A DNA stretch of 64,000 bases from Parapedobacter koreensis (lineage in GTDB: Bacteria > Bacteroidota > Bacteroidia > Sphingobacteriales > Sphingobacteriaceae): NCBI RefSeq assembly GCF_900109365.1, contig NZ_FNZR01000001.1, positions 900,738 through 964,737 of the forward strand, in the 5' to 3' direction. The notes beneath the pieces were generated by a model, which was not told the DNA's origin, did no database searches, and saw nothing but the letters and a program-made list of their open reading frames with translations. Position 1 is the stretch's first letter; each line of letters starts with the position of its first letter. Position numbers and translations under genes: made by a program. Shown here one piece after another: positions 10,158-20,400 of the stretch.

Positions 10158-11657
10158 TCAAGCTGGCAAGGTTGCAGCCGCGGACGAAAGTGAATCTTGC
10201 CTTGACGACGTGCTCCAAAGCATCAACCCGGTAAGCGCGCCATTATAAATGATCAATTCAAAGCCAACGGCATATGTGGTATAGGGTATAATGATATACG
10301 TATTGATCAAATAACAAAGGATCGGTGACAACAGGCAAATATACGGCACCAGCCTATCGGTCACCTGCCGCTTGGTGAGGATCCCGAATGCAAACAACCC
10401 CAATAATGGGCCATAGGTGTAAGTAGCCGCTGTAAAAATGGCGTTCACCACGGAATCATCATTAATCGTTCTGAAAACCATAATAACCAGCAACATGATT
10501 ACGGAAAATACAAGATGCACCCGGTTGCGCGTTTTCACCAAGCCGGCATCATTTGGGTTGGCCTTCTTGTTGAAATTCAGAAAATCCACACAAAATGAAG
10601 TAGTCAAAGCCGTCAATGCAGAATCCGTCGTAGCAAACGTTGCAGCCGTAAGCCCCATCATGAAAATAACACCGGGCACGATGGCCAGGTGATGCAAAGC
10701 AATTTCAGGATATAGGTAGTCTGGTGTTGGCAAGCTCGCCACATCAATGCCGTTTTTGGCGGCATAGCTATACAACAATGCACCTACAGCCAAAAAGAAC
10801 AGATTAACGACCACAAATATGGAGGTAAAAGTAAGCATGTTTTTCTGCGCCTCCCCGATTGTTTTCATGCTCAAGTTTTTCTGCATGAGATCCTGGTCTA
10901 ATCCCGTCATGGCCACGGTCACGAATATTCCGCCCAAGAAATGCTTCCAAAAATGAATCCGATTGCCCAAGAAATCCTCAAAGACAAACATGCGCGCATA
11001 GCGGCTTTCCCTAACCGTCTCGATAGTCTCCATAAAGCCAAGGTCGAGGCTATTAGCCATGAAGTAGATCGATAAAATAACCGCAAGCACCAAGAAGAAC
11101 GTTTGCATCATGTCCGTGACAATGATGGTTTTCAGCCCGCCTTTATTGGTATACAACCAAATGAGCAGCAAGCATAAGGCGATGGTCACTACAAAAGGTA
11201 CATTCCAAGCATCGAAGATGAACCATTGGAGGACGATAGCCACCAAGTAAAGGCGGAATGCTGATCCTAACGTTCGTGACACCAGAAAGATCATGGCTCC
11301 AGTTTTATAACTTCGATGTCCTAGTCGTTCTTCAAGGTAAGTATAAATGGACGTAAGATTCATCCGGTAATACAAAGGCAACAGGACATAGGCAATGATG
11401 ATAAAGCCGACAGCATTGCCCAGTATAAACTGGAAATAACCAAAATTACTACTCCCTACAGCTCCGGGCACAGATATGAACGTCACTCCGGAAAGTGCCG
11501 TACCGATCATGCCGAACGCCACCATATACCACTTTGCGTTTCGATTAGCGACAAAAAACGTAGCATTGTCAGCTGATTTCCGGGAAGTAAAGTAGGCTAC
11601 ACCGAGCAAAAGGCCAAAGTAAGCTACCAAAAAAAACAGGAGAACGACAGGTGTCAT
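10158..11657 (-). CDS. Sodium:solute symporter, probable N-acetylmuramic acid or related sugar importer
   Basis: 499 residues with about 13 hydrophobic segments, typical of the SSS family (LeuT fold). The N-terminal region ATFFVANRNAKWYMVAFGMIG and a conserved GLTAATFATTDSALTALTTSF stretch match the family's sodium-site region. It begins 5 bases after murQ ends and is surely in one transcript with it. In Tannerella forsythia an inner-membrane MurNAc transporter (MurT) is encoded beside murQ; by analogy this one may import MurNAc released by the NamZ-like enzyme. The family call is secure; the substrate is inferred from neighbours. Confidence 0.8.
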   Translation of the reverse strand: MTPVVLLFFLVAYFGLLLGVAYFTSRKSADNATFFVANRNAKWYMVAFGMIGTALSGVTFISVPGAVGSSNFGYFQFILGNAVGFIIIAYVLLPLYYRMNLTSIYTYLEERLGHRSYKTGAMIFLVSRTLGSAFRLYLVAIVLQWFIFDAWNVPFVVTIALCLLLIWLYTNKGGLKTIIVTDMMQTFFLVLAVILSIYFMANSLDLGFMETIETVRESRYARMFVFEDFLGNRIHFWKHFLGGIFVTVAMTGLDQDLMQKNLSMKTIGEAQKNMLTFTSIFVVVNLFFLAVGALLYSYAAKNGIDVASLPTPDYLYPEIALHHLAIVPGVIFMMGLTAATFATTDSALTALTTSFCVDFLNFNKKANPNDAGLVKTRNRVHLVFSVIMLLVIMVFRTINDDSVVNAIFTAATYTYGPLLGLFAFGILTKRQVTDRLVPYICLLSPILCYLINTYIIIPYTTYAVGFELIIYNGALTGLMLWSTSSRQDSLSSAAATLPA

Positions 11658-11662
11658 GCGGC

Positions 11663-12484
11663 TTAGTGATTAGGATTTACTACATGCGAATACGCGATAG
11701 CCTTACGTACGCTACCATGCCTTTCCAGCAGGTCAGCGGCAGACTGGGCATCAATCCCTGTTTCCTCCATAATCATGCGGATACCGCGGTTAACCAGCTT
11801 GCTGTTGGTCAGTTGCATATCTACCATTTTATTCCCTTTTACCCGGCCCAATTGGATCATGATTGTGGTACTTATCATGTTGAGCACCAGCTTCTGTGCA
11901 GTACCCGCTTTCATACGGGTGGAGCCGGTGACAAATTCCGGCCCCACAATCACTTCTATCGGATAGTTGGCTTCCGCGGCGATAACTGTATTGTCATTAC
12001 ACACGATACACCCGGTCGCCAGCCCCGCTTCATTGGCTGCCTTTAGTGCGCCTTTTACATAGGGTGTCCCTCCGGATGCTGCAATCCCCACGACCACATC
12101 TTTGTTATTGATGCCATATTCCTGCAAATCAATCCATGCTTGCGCTTCATCATCCTCAGCAAACTCCACGGCCTTGCGAATAGCACTATCGCCACCGGCA
12201 ATAATGCCGATAACCCAATCGTCAGGCACACCAAAAGTAGGCGGGCACTCCGAGGCATCCAAAATCCCCAGTCGGCCACTGGTACCGGCACCAACATAGA
12301 ACAACCGCCCTCCCGCTTTCATGGACGCCACCGCCACCTCAACGAGCCGTGTTATCTGTGGGATGGCTTCTTGCACGGCAATGGCGACTGTCTGATCCTC
12401 CTTGTTGATAGTTATCAATAGTTCACTTACGGACATTTTGTCCAAATCCTGATAATTCGATGCTTTCTCGGTTGTGTTCGTCAT
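11663..12484 (-). CDS. murQ: N-acetylmuramic acid 6-phosphate etherase
   Basis: 273 residues from the ATG at 12484 (MTNTTEKASN), the usual length for MurQ. The SIS sugar-isomerase domain shows VGAGTSGRLGILDASECPPT, the hallmark of the family, then IAGGDSAIRKAVE and the GSTRMKAGTAQK motif. The enzyme splits the lactyl ether of MurNAc-6-phosphate to give GlcNAc-6-phosphate and D-lactate in the cytoplasm. It sits between the NamZ-like gene and the symporter. An alternative start 30 bases upstream is less likely because family proteins begin near this point. Confidence 0.95.
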   Translation of the reverse strand: MTNTTEKASNYQDLDKMSVSELLITINKEDQTVAIAVQEAIPQITRLVEVAVASMKAGGRLFYVGAGTSGRLGILDASECPPTFGVPDDWVIGIIAGGDSAIRKAVEFAEDDEAQAWIDLQEYGINNKDVVVGIAASGGTPYVKGALKAANEAGLATGCIVCNDNTVIAAEANYPIEVIVGPEFVTGSTRMKAGTAQKLVLNMISTTIMIQLGRVKGNKMVDMQLTNSKLVNRGIRMIMEETGIDAQSAADLLERHGSVRKAIAYSHVVNPNH

Positions 12485-12576
12485 TTCGCGTTCGTTATAC
12501 TTCCCTCCTGTCAATACCTGTCAATACCTACTAACCCTTACAGAATATGCCGTTAAAGTAAAGAAAAAAACCGCTT

Positions 12577-13806
12577 TCATTCAAAATCCGGATACAATAG
12601 GTAGTTTTTTCGCATTGCTTTGTATACGTTCAAATCCGCGGCCCAAGATGACCGTATTTCTTCTGCCCCCATTCCTGCCATAATTTGTTTCCGCAATTCA
12701 TCTGTTCCCGCCAATTTGTCAAAAAAATCAGCACGGGCAAAAAAACGATCCTTGAAAGGGGCCTTTTGATAAAAATCAATGAGATATTCCAACGTAAAGG
12801 TTTGCTCGTGCGGTGCCAAACCGCGCAAATCAAGTCCGTAGCATCGTTTCCCTTGCTGTTCCACATGGGCCGCCATTCCGGGGCGCGTACCGGGTGTAAA
12901 TGAGAAGTCACCAAATATCGGATTGGGATAGCCCAAGACCTGAAAAGGCCAATCGGTTCCCCGGCCCACGCTGATAGCTGTGCCTTCAAACAGGCAGAGT
13001 GACATGTATAAGCGGACAGCCAATTGGTTGGGAAGGCTTGGCGACGGAATTATTGGCAATTCATAGGGCATGCTGTGGTCGTAATTTTGTACGGTGATAA
13101 CGTCCAAGTCACATTGAGCACCGCCATCGAGCCATCCCTCACCATTGATCATTCCTGCCAATTCGCCTATTGTAAGCCCATGAATCATGGCAATCTTATG
13201 GTAGCTGACATTGGATTTGAATTTATCATCTTTCCGCACAGGACCATCCACTTGATCGCCGTTGGGGTTTGGCCGGTCTAGGATGATAAGCTTTTTACCC
13301 TGATTGGCACATAACTGCATGATTTGATGCATGGACGTGATATAAGTATAGAACCTGGCCCCCACATCTTGCAAATCGAATATCATCACATCCACCGAAG
13401 CTACAATGGAGTCAGCTTTTTCATTTTTCCCATAGAGCGAGTACAACGGCAATCCCGTCCGCTCGTCCAATTCATTGGAAACATTTTCACCCCGCTCAAT
13501 ATCGCCTCGAAACCCATGTTCCGGGGCAAATACAAATTTAAGGTCAACACCTTCATCCAGCAAAACGTCAACCAAATGCCTATCACCGATGACGGAAGTT
13601 TGATTGCCCATCAACCCTACTTTTTTACCTTCCAGCAAGGGCATGTAGCGATCGAGTTGATCCGCTCCGGGCAACAGCATTGACGTGTCACTATTGACGA
13701 GGGACGCTCCTTGGTATTCATTTTTACCCTGATGTCCACAAGAAAAAATGACAACCAAATAAAGCACTACCACTGTTATGTACTTAAAACGTACCATCTT
13801 TTTCAT
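12577..13806 (-). CDS. namZ: DUF1343 exo-beta-N-acetylmuramidase lipoprotein (NamZ-like)
   Basis: 409 residues from the ATG at 13806 (MKKMVRFKY). The N-terminus is a lipoprotein signal with a cysteine in VVIFSCGHQ. The DUF1343 core is clear: VGLMGNQTSV, FAPEHGFRGD, MIFDLQDVGARFYTY, LDRPNPNG and the signature FEGTAISVGRGTDWPF. The Bacillus subtilis member is an exo-acting N-acetylmuramidase that frees MurNAc from the non-reducing end of peptidoglycan fragments. Here it would act in the periplasm and supply the symporter and MurQ downstream. The 92-base gap to murQ holds a duplicated decamer (TGTCAATACC) of unknown meaning. Confidence 0.85.
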   Translation of the reverse strand: MKKMVRFKYITVVVLYLVVIFSCGHQGKNEYQGASLVNSDTSMLLPGADQLDRYMPLLEGKKVGLMGNQTSVIGDRHLVDVLLDEGVDLKFVFAPEHGFRGDIERGENVSNELDERTGLPLYSLYGKNEKADSIVASVDVMIFDLQDVGARFYTYITSMHQIMQLCANQGKKLIILDRPNPNGDQVDGPVRKDDKFKSNVSYHKIAMIHGLTIGELAGMINGEGWLDGGAQCDLDVITVQNYDHSMPYELPIIPSPSLPNQLAVRLYMSLCLFEGTAISVGRGTDWPFQVLGYPNPIFGDFSFTPGTRPGMAAHVEQQGKRCYGLDLRGLAPHEQTFTLEYLIDFYQKAPFKDRFFARADFFDKLAGTDELRKQIMAGMGAEEIRSSWAADLNVYKAMRKNYLLYPDFE

Positions 13807-14012
13807 ATCATTCAGAACATTAGTTAGTCTACGAAAACGTAGCGCATCCAATTCTGTACCATAATTTTCAACCTACGCCAAGCCCTATCTGCAATTTTTA
13901 ATTTTGCATTCAATTTTAACTGTTTTCAAGAGCTAATCTCGCTTTTCATTATCCGAAAGGGCTATGCCATCCATTTTTTTTCTTACTTTAGACGCTTGAT
14001 TTATAAACGCTA

Positions 14013-15188
14013 ATGGACACGACAGTAACAACTTCCCTGCAAGATTCAGTATATGAAAAATTTCAAGCCCTTTTCAATGGTACGCCACTCGTCGTGCGCT
14101 CTCCGGGCCGCGTAAACCTTATTGGCGAACATACCGATTACAACAACGGGCTGGTACTCCCAGCCGCGATAGACAAAAATATCATCATTGCCGTCGGGAA
14201 ACGCGATGACCATACCATACAGTTGCATTCGCTGGATCAGGATCAGTCATATACGACAACACTGGCTACCATTAAGCAGTCGTCGCTGCTTTGGCCGGAT
14301 TATATCCTGGGCGTGGTGCAACAACTCCAGCAACGCGGGCATACGTTGCAGGGGTTCGACCTCGTATTTGGCGGCGATATACCCCAAGGCGCTGGGCTTT
14401 CCTCTTCGGCTGCCCTGGAATGTGCCACTGCTTTTGCGCTCAACGAATTGTTTGCCCTGGGTATCCAACGGTTGGATATCGCCCTTATTGGGCAAGCCGC
14501 AGAAAATGAGTTTGTGGGTGTGAAGTGCGGATTGATGGATCAGTTTGCCAGTGTATTTGGGCAAGAGCAGCGGCTCATCAAGCTGGATTGCGCGGATTTT
14601 TCCTATGAATACATTCCGTTTAATAATCCGGATTTGCGAATTGTATTGTTTGATACGCAGGTCAAGCATTCCCTGGCGTCGTCGGCCTACAACGAACGCC
14701 GGGAGCAATGCGAATATGGCGTATCGCTCATCCAAAAGCATCACCCCGAAGTGAAAAGTCTACGCGATGCGACCTTCGAACAACTCAACTTGTACGTAAA
14801 ACCCGTGGATGAAGTGGTGTACAACAGATGCCTTTATGTAGTATCGGAGATACAGCGCTTGCAGGACGGTTGCGAAGATCTCAAACGAAATGATTTTACA
14901 TCATTTGGGAAACGGATGTTTGAGACTCATGACGGACTCCAACATCACTACGAAGTAAGTTGTGATGAATTGGATATCTTGGTAGACCTCGTGCGGGACA
15001 ACGACGCTGTACTGGGCGCCCGGATGATGGGTGGTGGATTTGGCGGATGCACCATCAACTTAGTAAAAGCCGATCAGGTGCAGGAAGTGATAGCGGTCGT
15101 CACCCATGCCTATGCTGCGAAAACAGGAAAGACGGCGCAAGTTTATGTTGCAAACATATCAGCGGGTACCAATGTTATAACGGGATAG
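14013..15188 (+). CDS. galK: Galactokinase
   Basis: 391 residues of the GHMP kinase family. The galactokinase signature GRVNLIGEHTDYNNG lies near residues 31-45, the ATP-binding GDIPQGAGLSSSAALE follows, and the C-terminal GGGFGGCTINLV motif is present. It makes galactose-1-phosphate in the cytoplasm. A possible Bacteroidota promoter element TACTTTAG (one mismatch to TAnnTTTG) lies about 25 bases before the start. galM follows after 25 bases. The gene is divergent from the NamZ-like gene; the signature is a true galactokinase one, so I do not read it as the missing MurNAc kinase. Confidence 0.95.
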   Translation: MDTTVTTSLQDSVYEKFQALFNGTPLVVRSPGRVNLIGEHTDYNNGLVLPAAIDKNIIIAVGKRDDHTIQLHSLDQDQSYTTTLATIKQSSLLWPDYILGVVQQLQQRGHTLQGFDLVFGGDIPQGAGLSSSAALECATAFALNELFALGIQRLDIALIGQAAENEFVGVKCGLMDQFASVFGQEQRLIKLDCADFSYEYIPFNNPDLRIVLFDTQVKHSLASSAYNERREQCEYGVSLIQKHHPEVKSLRDATFEQLNLYVKPVDEVVYNRCLYVVSEIQRLQDGCEDLKRNDFTSFGKRMFETHDGLQHHYEVSCDELDILVDLVRDNDAVLGARMMGGGFGGCTINLVKADQVQEVIAVVTHAYAAKTGKTAQVYVANISAGTNVITG

Positions 15189-15213
15189 CCAACGGGGCAA
15201 AACAAAGCAACCA

Positions 15214-16287
15214 ATGAATCATTATAAACTGCCTGAACAACGCGACTTCGAGCACCGGATCGCGGGCAAAAACACACACCTCATCACGCTGGAAAACAGC
15301 CGTGGAGTAGTCGTGGCACTTTCTGATTTTGGTGCCCGCATCGTAAGCTTGCTTGTGCCGGACAAATACGGTACGCCTACCGATGTGGTACTGGGTTTTA
15401 GCCACATCCAGGATTACCTTACCGCAGACGAACAATACCACGGCGTCACCGTGGGCCGATTTGCAAACCGCATTGCCAATGGGCGTTTCACCATTGATGG
15501 CGAAACGTTCTATATCGAGCCCAATAATGGGCCAAATGCCCTCCATGGCGGCGCAGCCGGATTCCACAAGCGTGTATGGGATAGACGCGTTGTCTATAAA
15601 GAAAAGGCTGATTTTTATTATGTAGCTGCCGATGGTGAAGAAGGATTCCCAGGTAAGCTGTCCGTGATGGTCAAATACCGCCTCACAGACAACAATGAGC
15701 TAGTCATTACCTACCGGGCACAGACTGATAAGCCTACCGTCATCAACTTAACCAACCATGCTTATTTCAATCTCAATGGCGAAGGCAATGGCGATGTACT
15801 TAATCATCGCTTGCAAATACAGGCTACCAATTACCTCCCGGTAGATGAATTCCAAATTCCGGCCGGCGTACCAGCACCAGTGGAAGATACCCCCTTTGAT
15901 TTCAGAACGCCAAAACTTATCGGCCAAGATATCCGGTATGCCGACGACCAATTGGCGAAAGGTAATGGCGGATATGATCACAACTATATTTTGGATACCG
16001 AAGTTTTAGCCAAAAAATTACCGGTGGCTACCGCGGTGTCTCCAACCACGGGGATCAGCCTTGACGTGCTGACAACCGAACCCGGGCTGCAGTTTTACAC
16101 CGGCAACTTCCTGAGCGGCAAGGATGTTGGCAAACGGGGACAGCCCTATGGTAAGCATGGTGCGTTTTGCTTGGAGACTCAGCATTTCCCTGATTCGCCC
16201 AACCAACCGGACTTTCCAACGACATTGCTCATGCCGGGGGAAGTCTTCCAATCGGAGACCATATATCGATTTTCAATAGTCAAGTAA
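15214..16287 (+). CDS. galM: Aldose 1-epimerase (galactose mutarotase)
   Basis: 357 residues, no signal peptide. Family motifs: GVTVGRFANRIANG, NGPNALHGG with the catalytic-region His, NLTNHAYFNL with the second His, and a C-terminal FCLETQHFPDSPN with the catalytic Glu. It interconverts the alpha and beta anomers of galactose and feeds galactokinase, encoded 25 bases upstream. A sensor gene begins 10 bases downstream, so the galactose genes may be the first part of a longer transcript. Confidence 0.92.
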   Translation: MNHYKLPEQRDFEHRIAGKNTHLITLENSRGVVVALSDFGARIVSLLVPDKYGTPTDVVLGFSHIQDYLTADEQYHGVTVGRFANRIANGRFTIDGETFYIEPNNGPNALHGGAAGFHKRVWDRRVVYKEKADFYYVAADGEEGFPGKLSVMVKYRLTDNNELVITYRAQTDKPTVINLTNHAYFNLNGEGNGDVLNHRLQIQATNYLPVDEFQIPAGVPAPVEDTPFDFRTPKLIGQDIRYADDQLAKGNGGYDHNYILDTEVLAKKLPVATAVSPTTGISLDVLTTEPGLQFYTGNFLSGKDVGKRGQPYGKHGAFCLETQHFPDSPNQPDFPTTLLMPGEVFQSETIYRFSIVK

Positions 16288-16297
16288 CCTTTGCACG

Positions 16298-17446
16298 ATG
16301 ATACTAATCGTAGACGACAAAATTGAAAATATCAAGGCGCTGAAGAAGATTCTGGAGTCACAAAATTTCGAGGTAGATACCGCATTGTCCGGTGAAGATG
16401 CCTTAAAGAAGGTATTGAAACATGACTATCAATTGGTCATATTAGACGTACAGATGCCCGGCATGGATGGATTTGAAGTTGCCGAAGCCATCTCCGGCAT
16501 CAGTAAAACCAGCGAACTGCCGATCATTTTTCTTTCTGCCGTCAATGTAAGCAAGGCCTTCATTACCAAAGGATACACCTCAGGCGGACATGATTACCTC
16601 GTGAAGCCAGTCGATCCAGACATCCTCGTGCTTAAAATAAAAATGTTTGTCAAGCTTCAAGAACAAGCCAAGGAGCTGGCACGTACCCAGTTGGAATTGC
16701 GGAAAGAAATCGAACACCGCATCCGGGCAGAAGAACGGAAGGATGAATTTATCGGAATGGCAAGCCATGAGGTAAAAACCCCATTGACATCCGTAAAGGC
16801 CTATATCCAGCTCGCCGGAGTGGCTGTGCATGACAACAAAATAGCAAGGGCACTCCAGTTTATCAATAAGGCCAATAACCAGGTAGATAAACTAAACCAA
16901 ATGATGACCGAGCTTTTGGATATTGCAAAGATGGAATCCGGAAGGCTTGATTTCAATCTATCCGAATTTAATATCGGCCAATTACTGGATGATGTACTTG
17001 ATATTTTCAGACAAAGCAATCCCGAACGAGAGGTAATACGGAGTGGCAATGCATCCGTCAGGATTCGTGGGGATGCGTTACGGCTAGAACAGGTCATCCT
17101 GAATTACCTATCCAATGCTGCAAAATATTCACCTGAAACAGAAAAAATCCATCTTGACATCTATCAATCTCCAAACAACGAAATCAAAATCTGCGTAAAA
17201 GATCATGGTATCGGTATAGCGGAAAACGAACAAGTCAATCTTTTTACCAAATTTTACCGAACCAAGCAATCAAGTGCCGAATACCGTGGCTTGGGGATGG
17301 GGCTGTACTTATGCGCCAAAATCATCAAATTCCATGGTGGGAAATATGGCGTGGAAAGTCAACTGACAAAGGGCTCTACGTTCTATTTCACGTTGCCAAC
17401 GTCGGCGGAGATTGCCATTGATATCCAAAATACCCAAACTTCCTGA
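16298..17446 (+). CDS. Response regulator-histidine kinase hybrid (receiver first)
   Basis: 382 residues. A receiver domain comes first (acidic pair DD at 6-7, phospho-acceptor D50 in VILDVQMPG, switch Lys in YLVKPVD), then a short coiled coil, a HisKA domain with the H box ASHEVKTPLT, and a HATPase domain with NYLSNAAKYS, DHGIGI and GLGMGLYL boxes. No membrane segment, so it is cytoplasmic and takes phosphate from, or passes it to, another kinase. The next gene starts one base after its stop. Output partner unknown; the large hybrid kinase and lone receiver that follow are the natural candidates. Confidence 0.88.
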   Translation: MILIVDDKIENIKALKKILESQNFEVDTALSGEDALKKVLKHDYQLVILDVQMPGMDGFEVAEAISGISKTSELPIIFLSAVNVSKAFITKGYTSGGHDYLVKPVDPDILVLKIKMFVKLQEQAKELARTQLELRKEIEHRIRAEERKDEFIGMASHEVKTPLTSVKAYIQLAGVAVHDNKIARALQFINKANNQVDKLNQMMTELLDIAKMESGRLDFNLSEFNIGQLLDDVLDIFRQSNPEREVIRSGNASVRIRGDALRLEQVILNYLSNAAKYSPETEKIHLDIYQSPNNEIKICVKDHGIGIAENEQVNLFTKFYRTKQSSAEYRGLGMGLYLCAKIIKFHGGKYGVESQLTKGSTFYFTLPTSAEIAIDIQNTQTS

Positions 17447-17447
17447 T

Positions 17448-20400
17448 ATGAACAGTAGCGCAAATGCCAATCTAAAAACAGGTTTCGGTCTATCGATCTT
17501 ATTGCTAATAATCAGCTCCATCGTTTCCTACGTATGCATCGATAGGTTGCTGAACAGCTCTAACTTGGTCCGGCATACCCATGAAGTAACCCAGGTGCTG
17601 AGCCAAGCCGTATCGAGCGTTAGAGAAGCCGAATCGGCCCAGCGAGGTTTTCTGCTCACCGGCAATTTGCTGTATATGGACCCCTATTCCGAGGCTTGCA
17701 GGCAGGCCCACGAATACATCGATCAGGTGTTGCAGCTCACCCGTGACAATCCCGCTCAGCAAGAAACCGGACGACAGTTAAAAGAGGCCATCAGCATGCG
17801 CATTTCCCGTATGAATGCCATGATCGAGACGATGCAAAAAACCGGCAATATCGACAGCGAAGATATGGAAATCGGCCGCACCTATATGGTCAATATCCAT
17901 ACGCTGGCCAATCAAATGATCAGTGAGGAGAATCGGCTACTCGAAACCCGCACAGCGATACAAAACAGATTTGCCATGTATACGCCCGGTGTGATTGTCT
18001 TGGCTGCACTGCTGGCCATTTTGGTCGCTGTTGTTTTTTATATACGGATCATCAGGGATATGGCCATGCGTAGAACGCTGACCCTACAATTGGAGCAAAA
18101 AGACTGGGAAATGCAACAACGCATAGACTTGATACAAGGCATTGCAGCACAGATCTCAGCCGGAGATTACACCATCCGGATAAATGACGAGGAAAAAGAT
18201 GCCCTCGGTAGTTTGGCCGGATCGCTGAATCGAATGGCCGAATCCCTTCACCTGTCCTTCGAACGGCTCGAAAATAATGAATGGCTGCAAAGTGGCGTGG
18301 CCGAGCTGAACGAAAAGATGGTTGGCGAGAAGCAAGTGGACACCATTTGTACAGACATCATCAATTTCTTGGCAGAATATACAGACAGCAAGGCTGGGGC
18401 TATTTACCTCTTCAGTGGAGATAAACTCATCCTGCAAAGTGGGTATGCCCTCCAGCCGGACAAGGCTACAAGCATCGCCCCCGGGGAGGGAATCGTGGGC
18501 CAATGCTTACTTAGCCAAAAAGAGATTGTATTGGATGACGTCAAGGCGGATACGGTAATCATTTCGCATGCTATCGGCACAATCAAACCGGGCGGTGTGA
18601 TTGCTTTCCCCATATTCCATGAAAAGAAGGTTATCGGTGCCATTGAACTGGCTGCCTTAGATCCATTTACGCAAAACGAACTGGCATTTTTTAACGCCGC
18701 TGCCCAAAATATAGGCACGGCTATTTATGGGGCTCAAAGTCGAAAAAAACTTCAGGAGCTCTTGGAGGAGACCCAAACACAGACCGAAGAATTGCAAGCG
18801 CAGCACAACGAGTTGGAAAACCTGAATACAGAGTTGGAAGCCCACGCACAAAAGTTGCAAGCGTCTGAGGAAGAGCTACGCGTGCAACAGGAAGAATTGC
18901 AGCAAAACAATCTCGATTTAGAAGAGCGAAACCGGATGATCCGCGAACGTAATTCCGAAATCACCAAAAAAGCAAAAGAGCTCGAACTCAGCACACAATA
19001 CAAAAGCGAGTTCATGGCCAACATGTCACACGAATTACGTACGCCGCTCAATTCCATCCTGCTCCTTTCGCGTTACCTCGCCGAAAACAGCGAACAGAAC
19101 CTTACGGAAGATCAAAAGGAATCAGCTTCCGTCATCTATAATTCCGGGAATGGCCTATTGCAATTAATCGACGAACTGCTCGACCTCTCCAAAATCGAAG
19201 CCGGCAAGATGGACGTCGAGTATGCACCTGTAAGCATTGGCGACGTGCTGGGGAATATGGAGAGCACATTTATCCCAGTAGCCAATGATAAAAAACTCGA
19301 ACTGCACGTGACAAATACGTTGCCGGAAGGGTTTACAATCGATATTGACAAAATGAAATTGGAGCAGATACTGAAAAACCTGCTTTCCAATGCGCTGAAA
19401 TTCACGTCAGCAGGTTATGTCAAATTAACGGTGAGCGCGAAGCCCCACGATGATGCTTGGCTGGAGTTTACCGTAGAAGACACCGGGGTTGGCATCCCCG
19501 CAGAGAAGCTTTGGCAGGTTTTCGAAGCCTTTACCCAAGCCGATGGTTCCACCAAACGCAAATACGGAGGCACAGGGCTTGGGCTCTCCATCAGCCGCCA
19601 GCTGGCAAGGCTCCTCGGTGGCGACATTGACGTAAGCAGCGAACCGGGGAAAGGCAGCACATTTACCTTGACTGTACCCGTGGCCAAGCCACTGCCGCAG
19701 GACACGGCTTCCTCAGCTCCCTTGGATAACAATGATGCCGCATCCCGGATAGACACGGCCCCTTTGCGGTACATTGAGACGATCATCCCGGCACCGATAC
19801 CGGATGATCGGAGCCGCATTCGCAGCGAAGACAAAGTCATCTTAATCGTGGAAGACGATACCGCTTTTGCCAAGGAACTCCTTCGCTTTACGCGCAGCCA
19901 GCACTATAAAGGAATCGTAGCCGTGCGGGGAGACGAGGTCATGAATCTGGTACTTCAGTATAAGCCACTTGCTATCCTATTAGACATCAAATTGCCGGTG
20001 AAAGACGGCTGGCAAGTGATGGACGAATTAAAAGCCAATACCGAGACCCGCCATATCCCAGTGCACATCATGTCATCATTGGAGGCGAGAAAAGAAAGCC
20101 GCAAGCACGGTGCAGTAGAATTTTTCAGCAAACCCATTGCCATAGAACACATGCAGGAAATGTTCAGAAAACTGGAAGTGGCGCTGGCGAAAAATCCCAA
20201 AAAAGTGCTTATCGTAGAGGAAAACACCAAGCATGCCGAAGCACTGGCCTATTTTCTGGAGTCGTTTAAGATTTCTTCCACGGTGAAATATTCCATCGAT
20301 GACAGCGTGGACAGCCTATTGAACAATGAGGCAGACTGTGTGATATTGGATATGGGTGTTCCTGATAAAAACGCTTATGACCTGTTGGAGATGGTGCGGC

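Noticed and set aside
14013..15188. Galactokinase as the missing MurNAc kinase
   Set aside because: The signature and neighbour galM are those of galactose metabolism; MurK enzymes belong to another kinase family.
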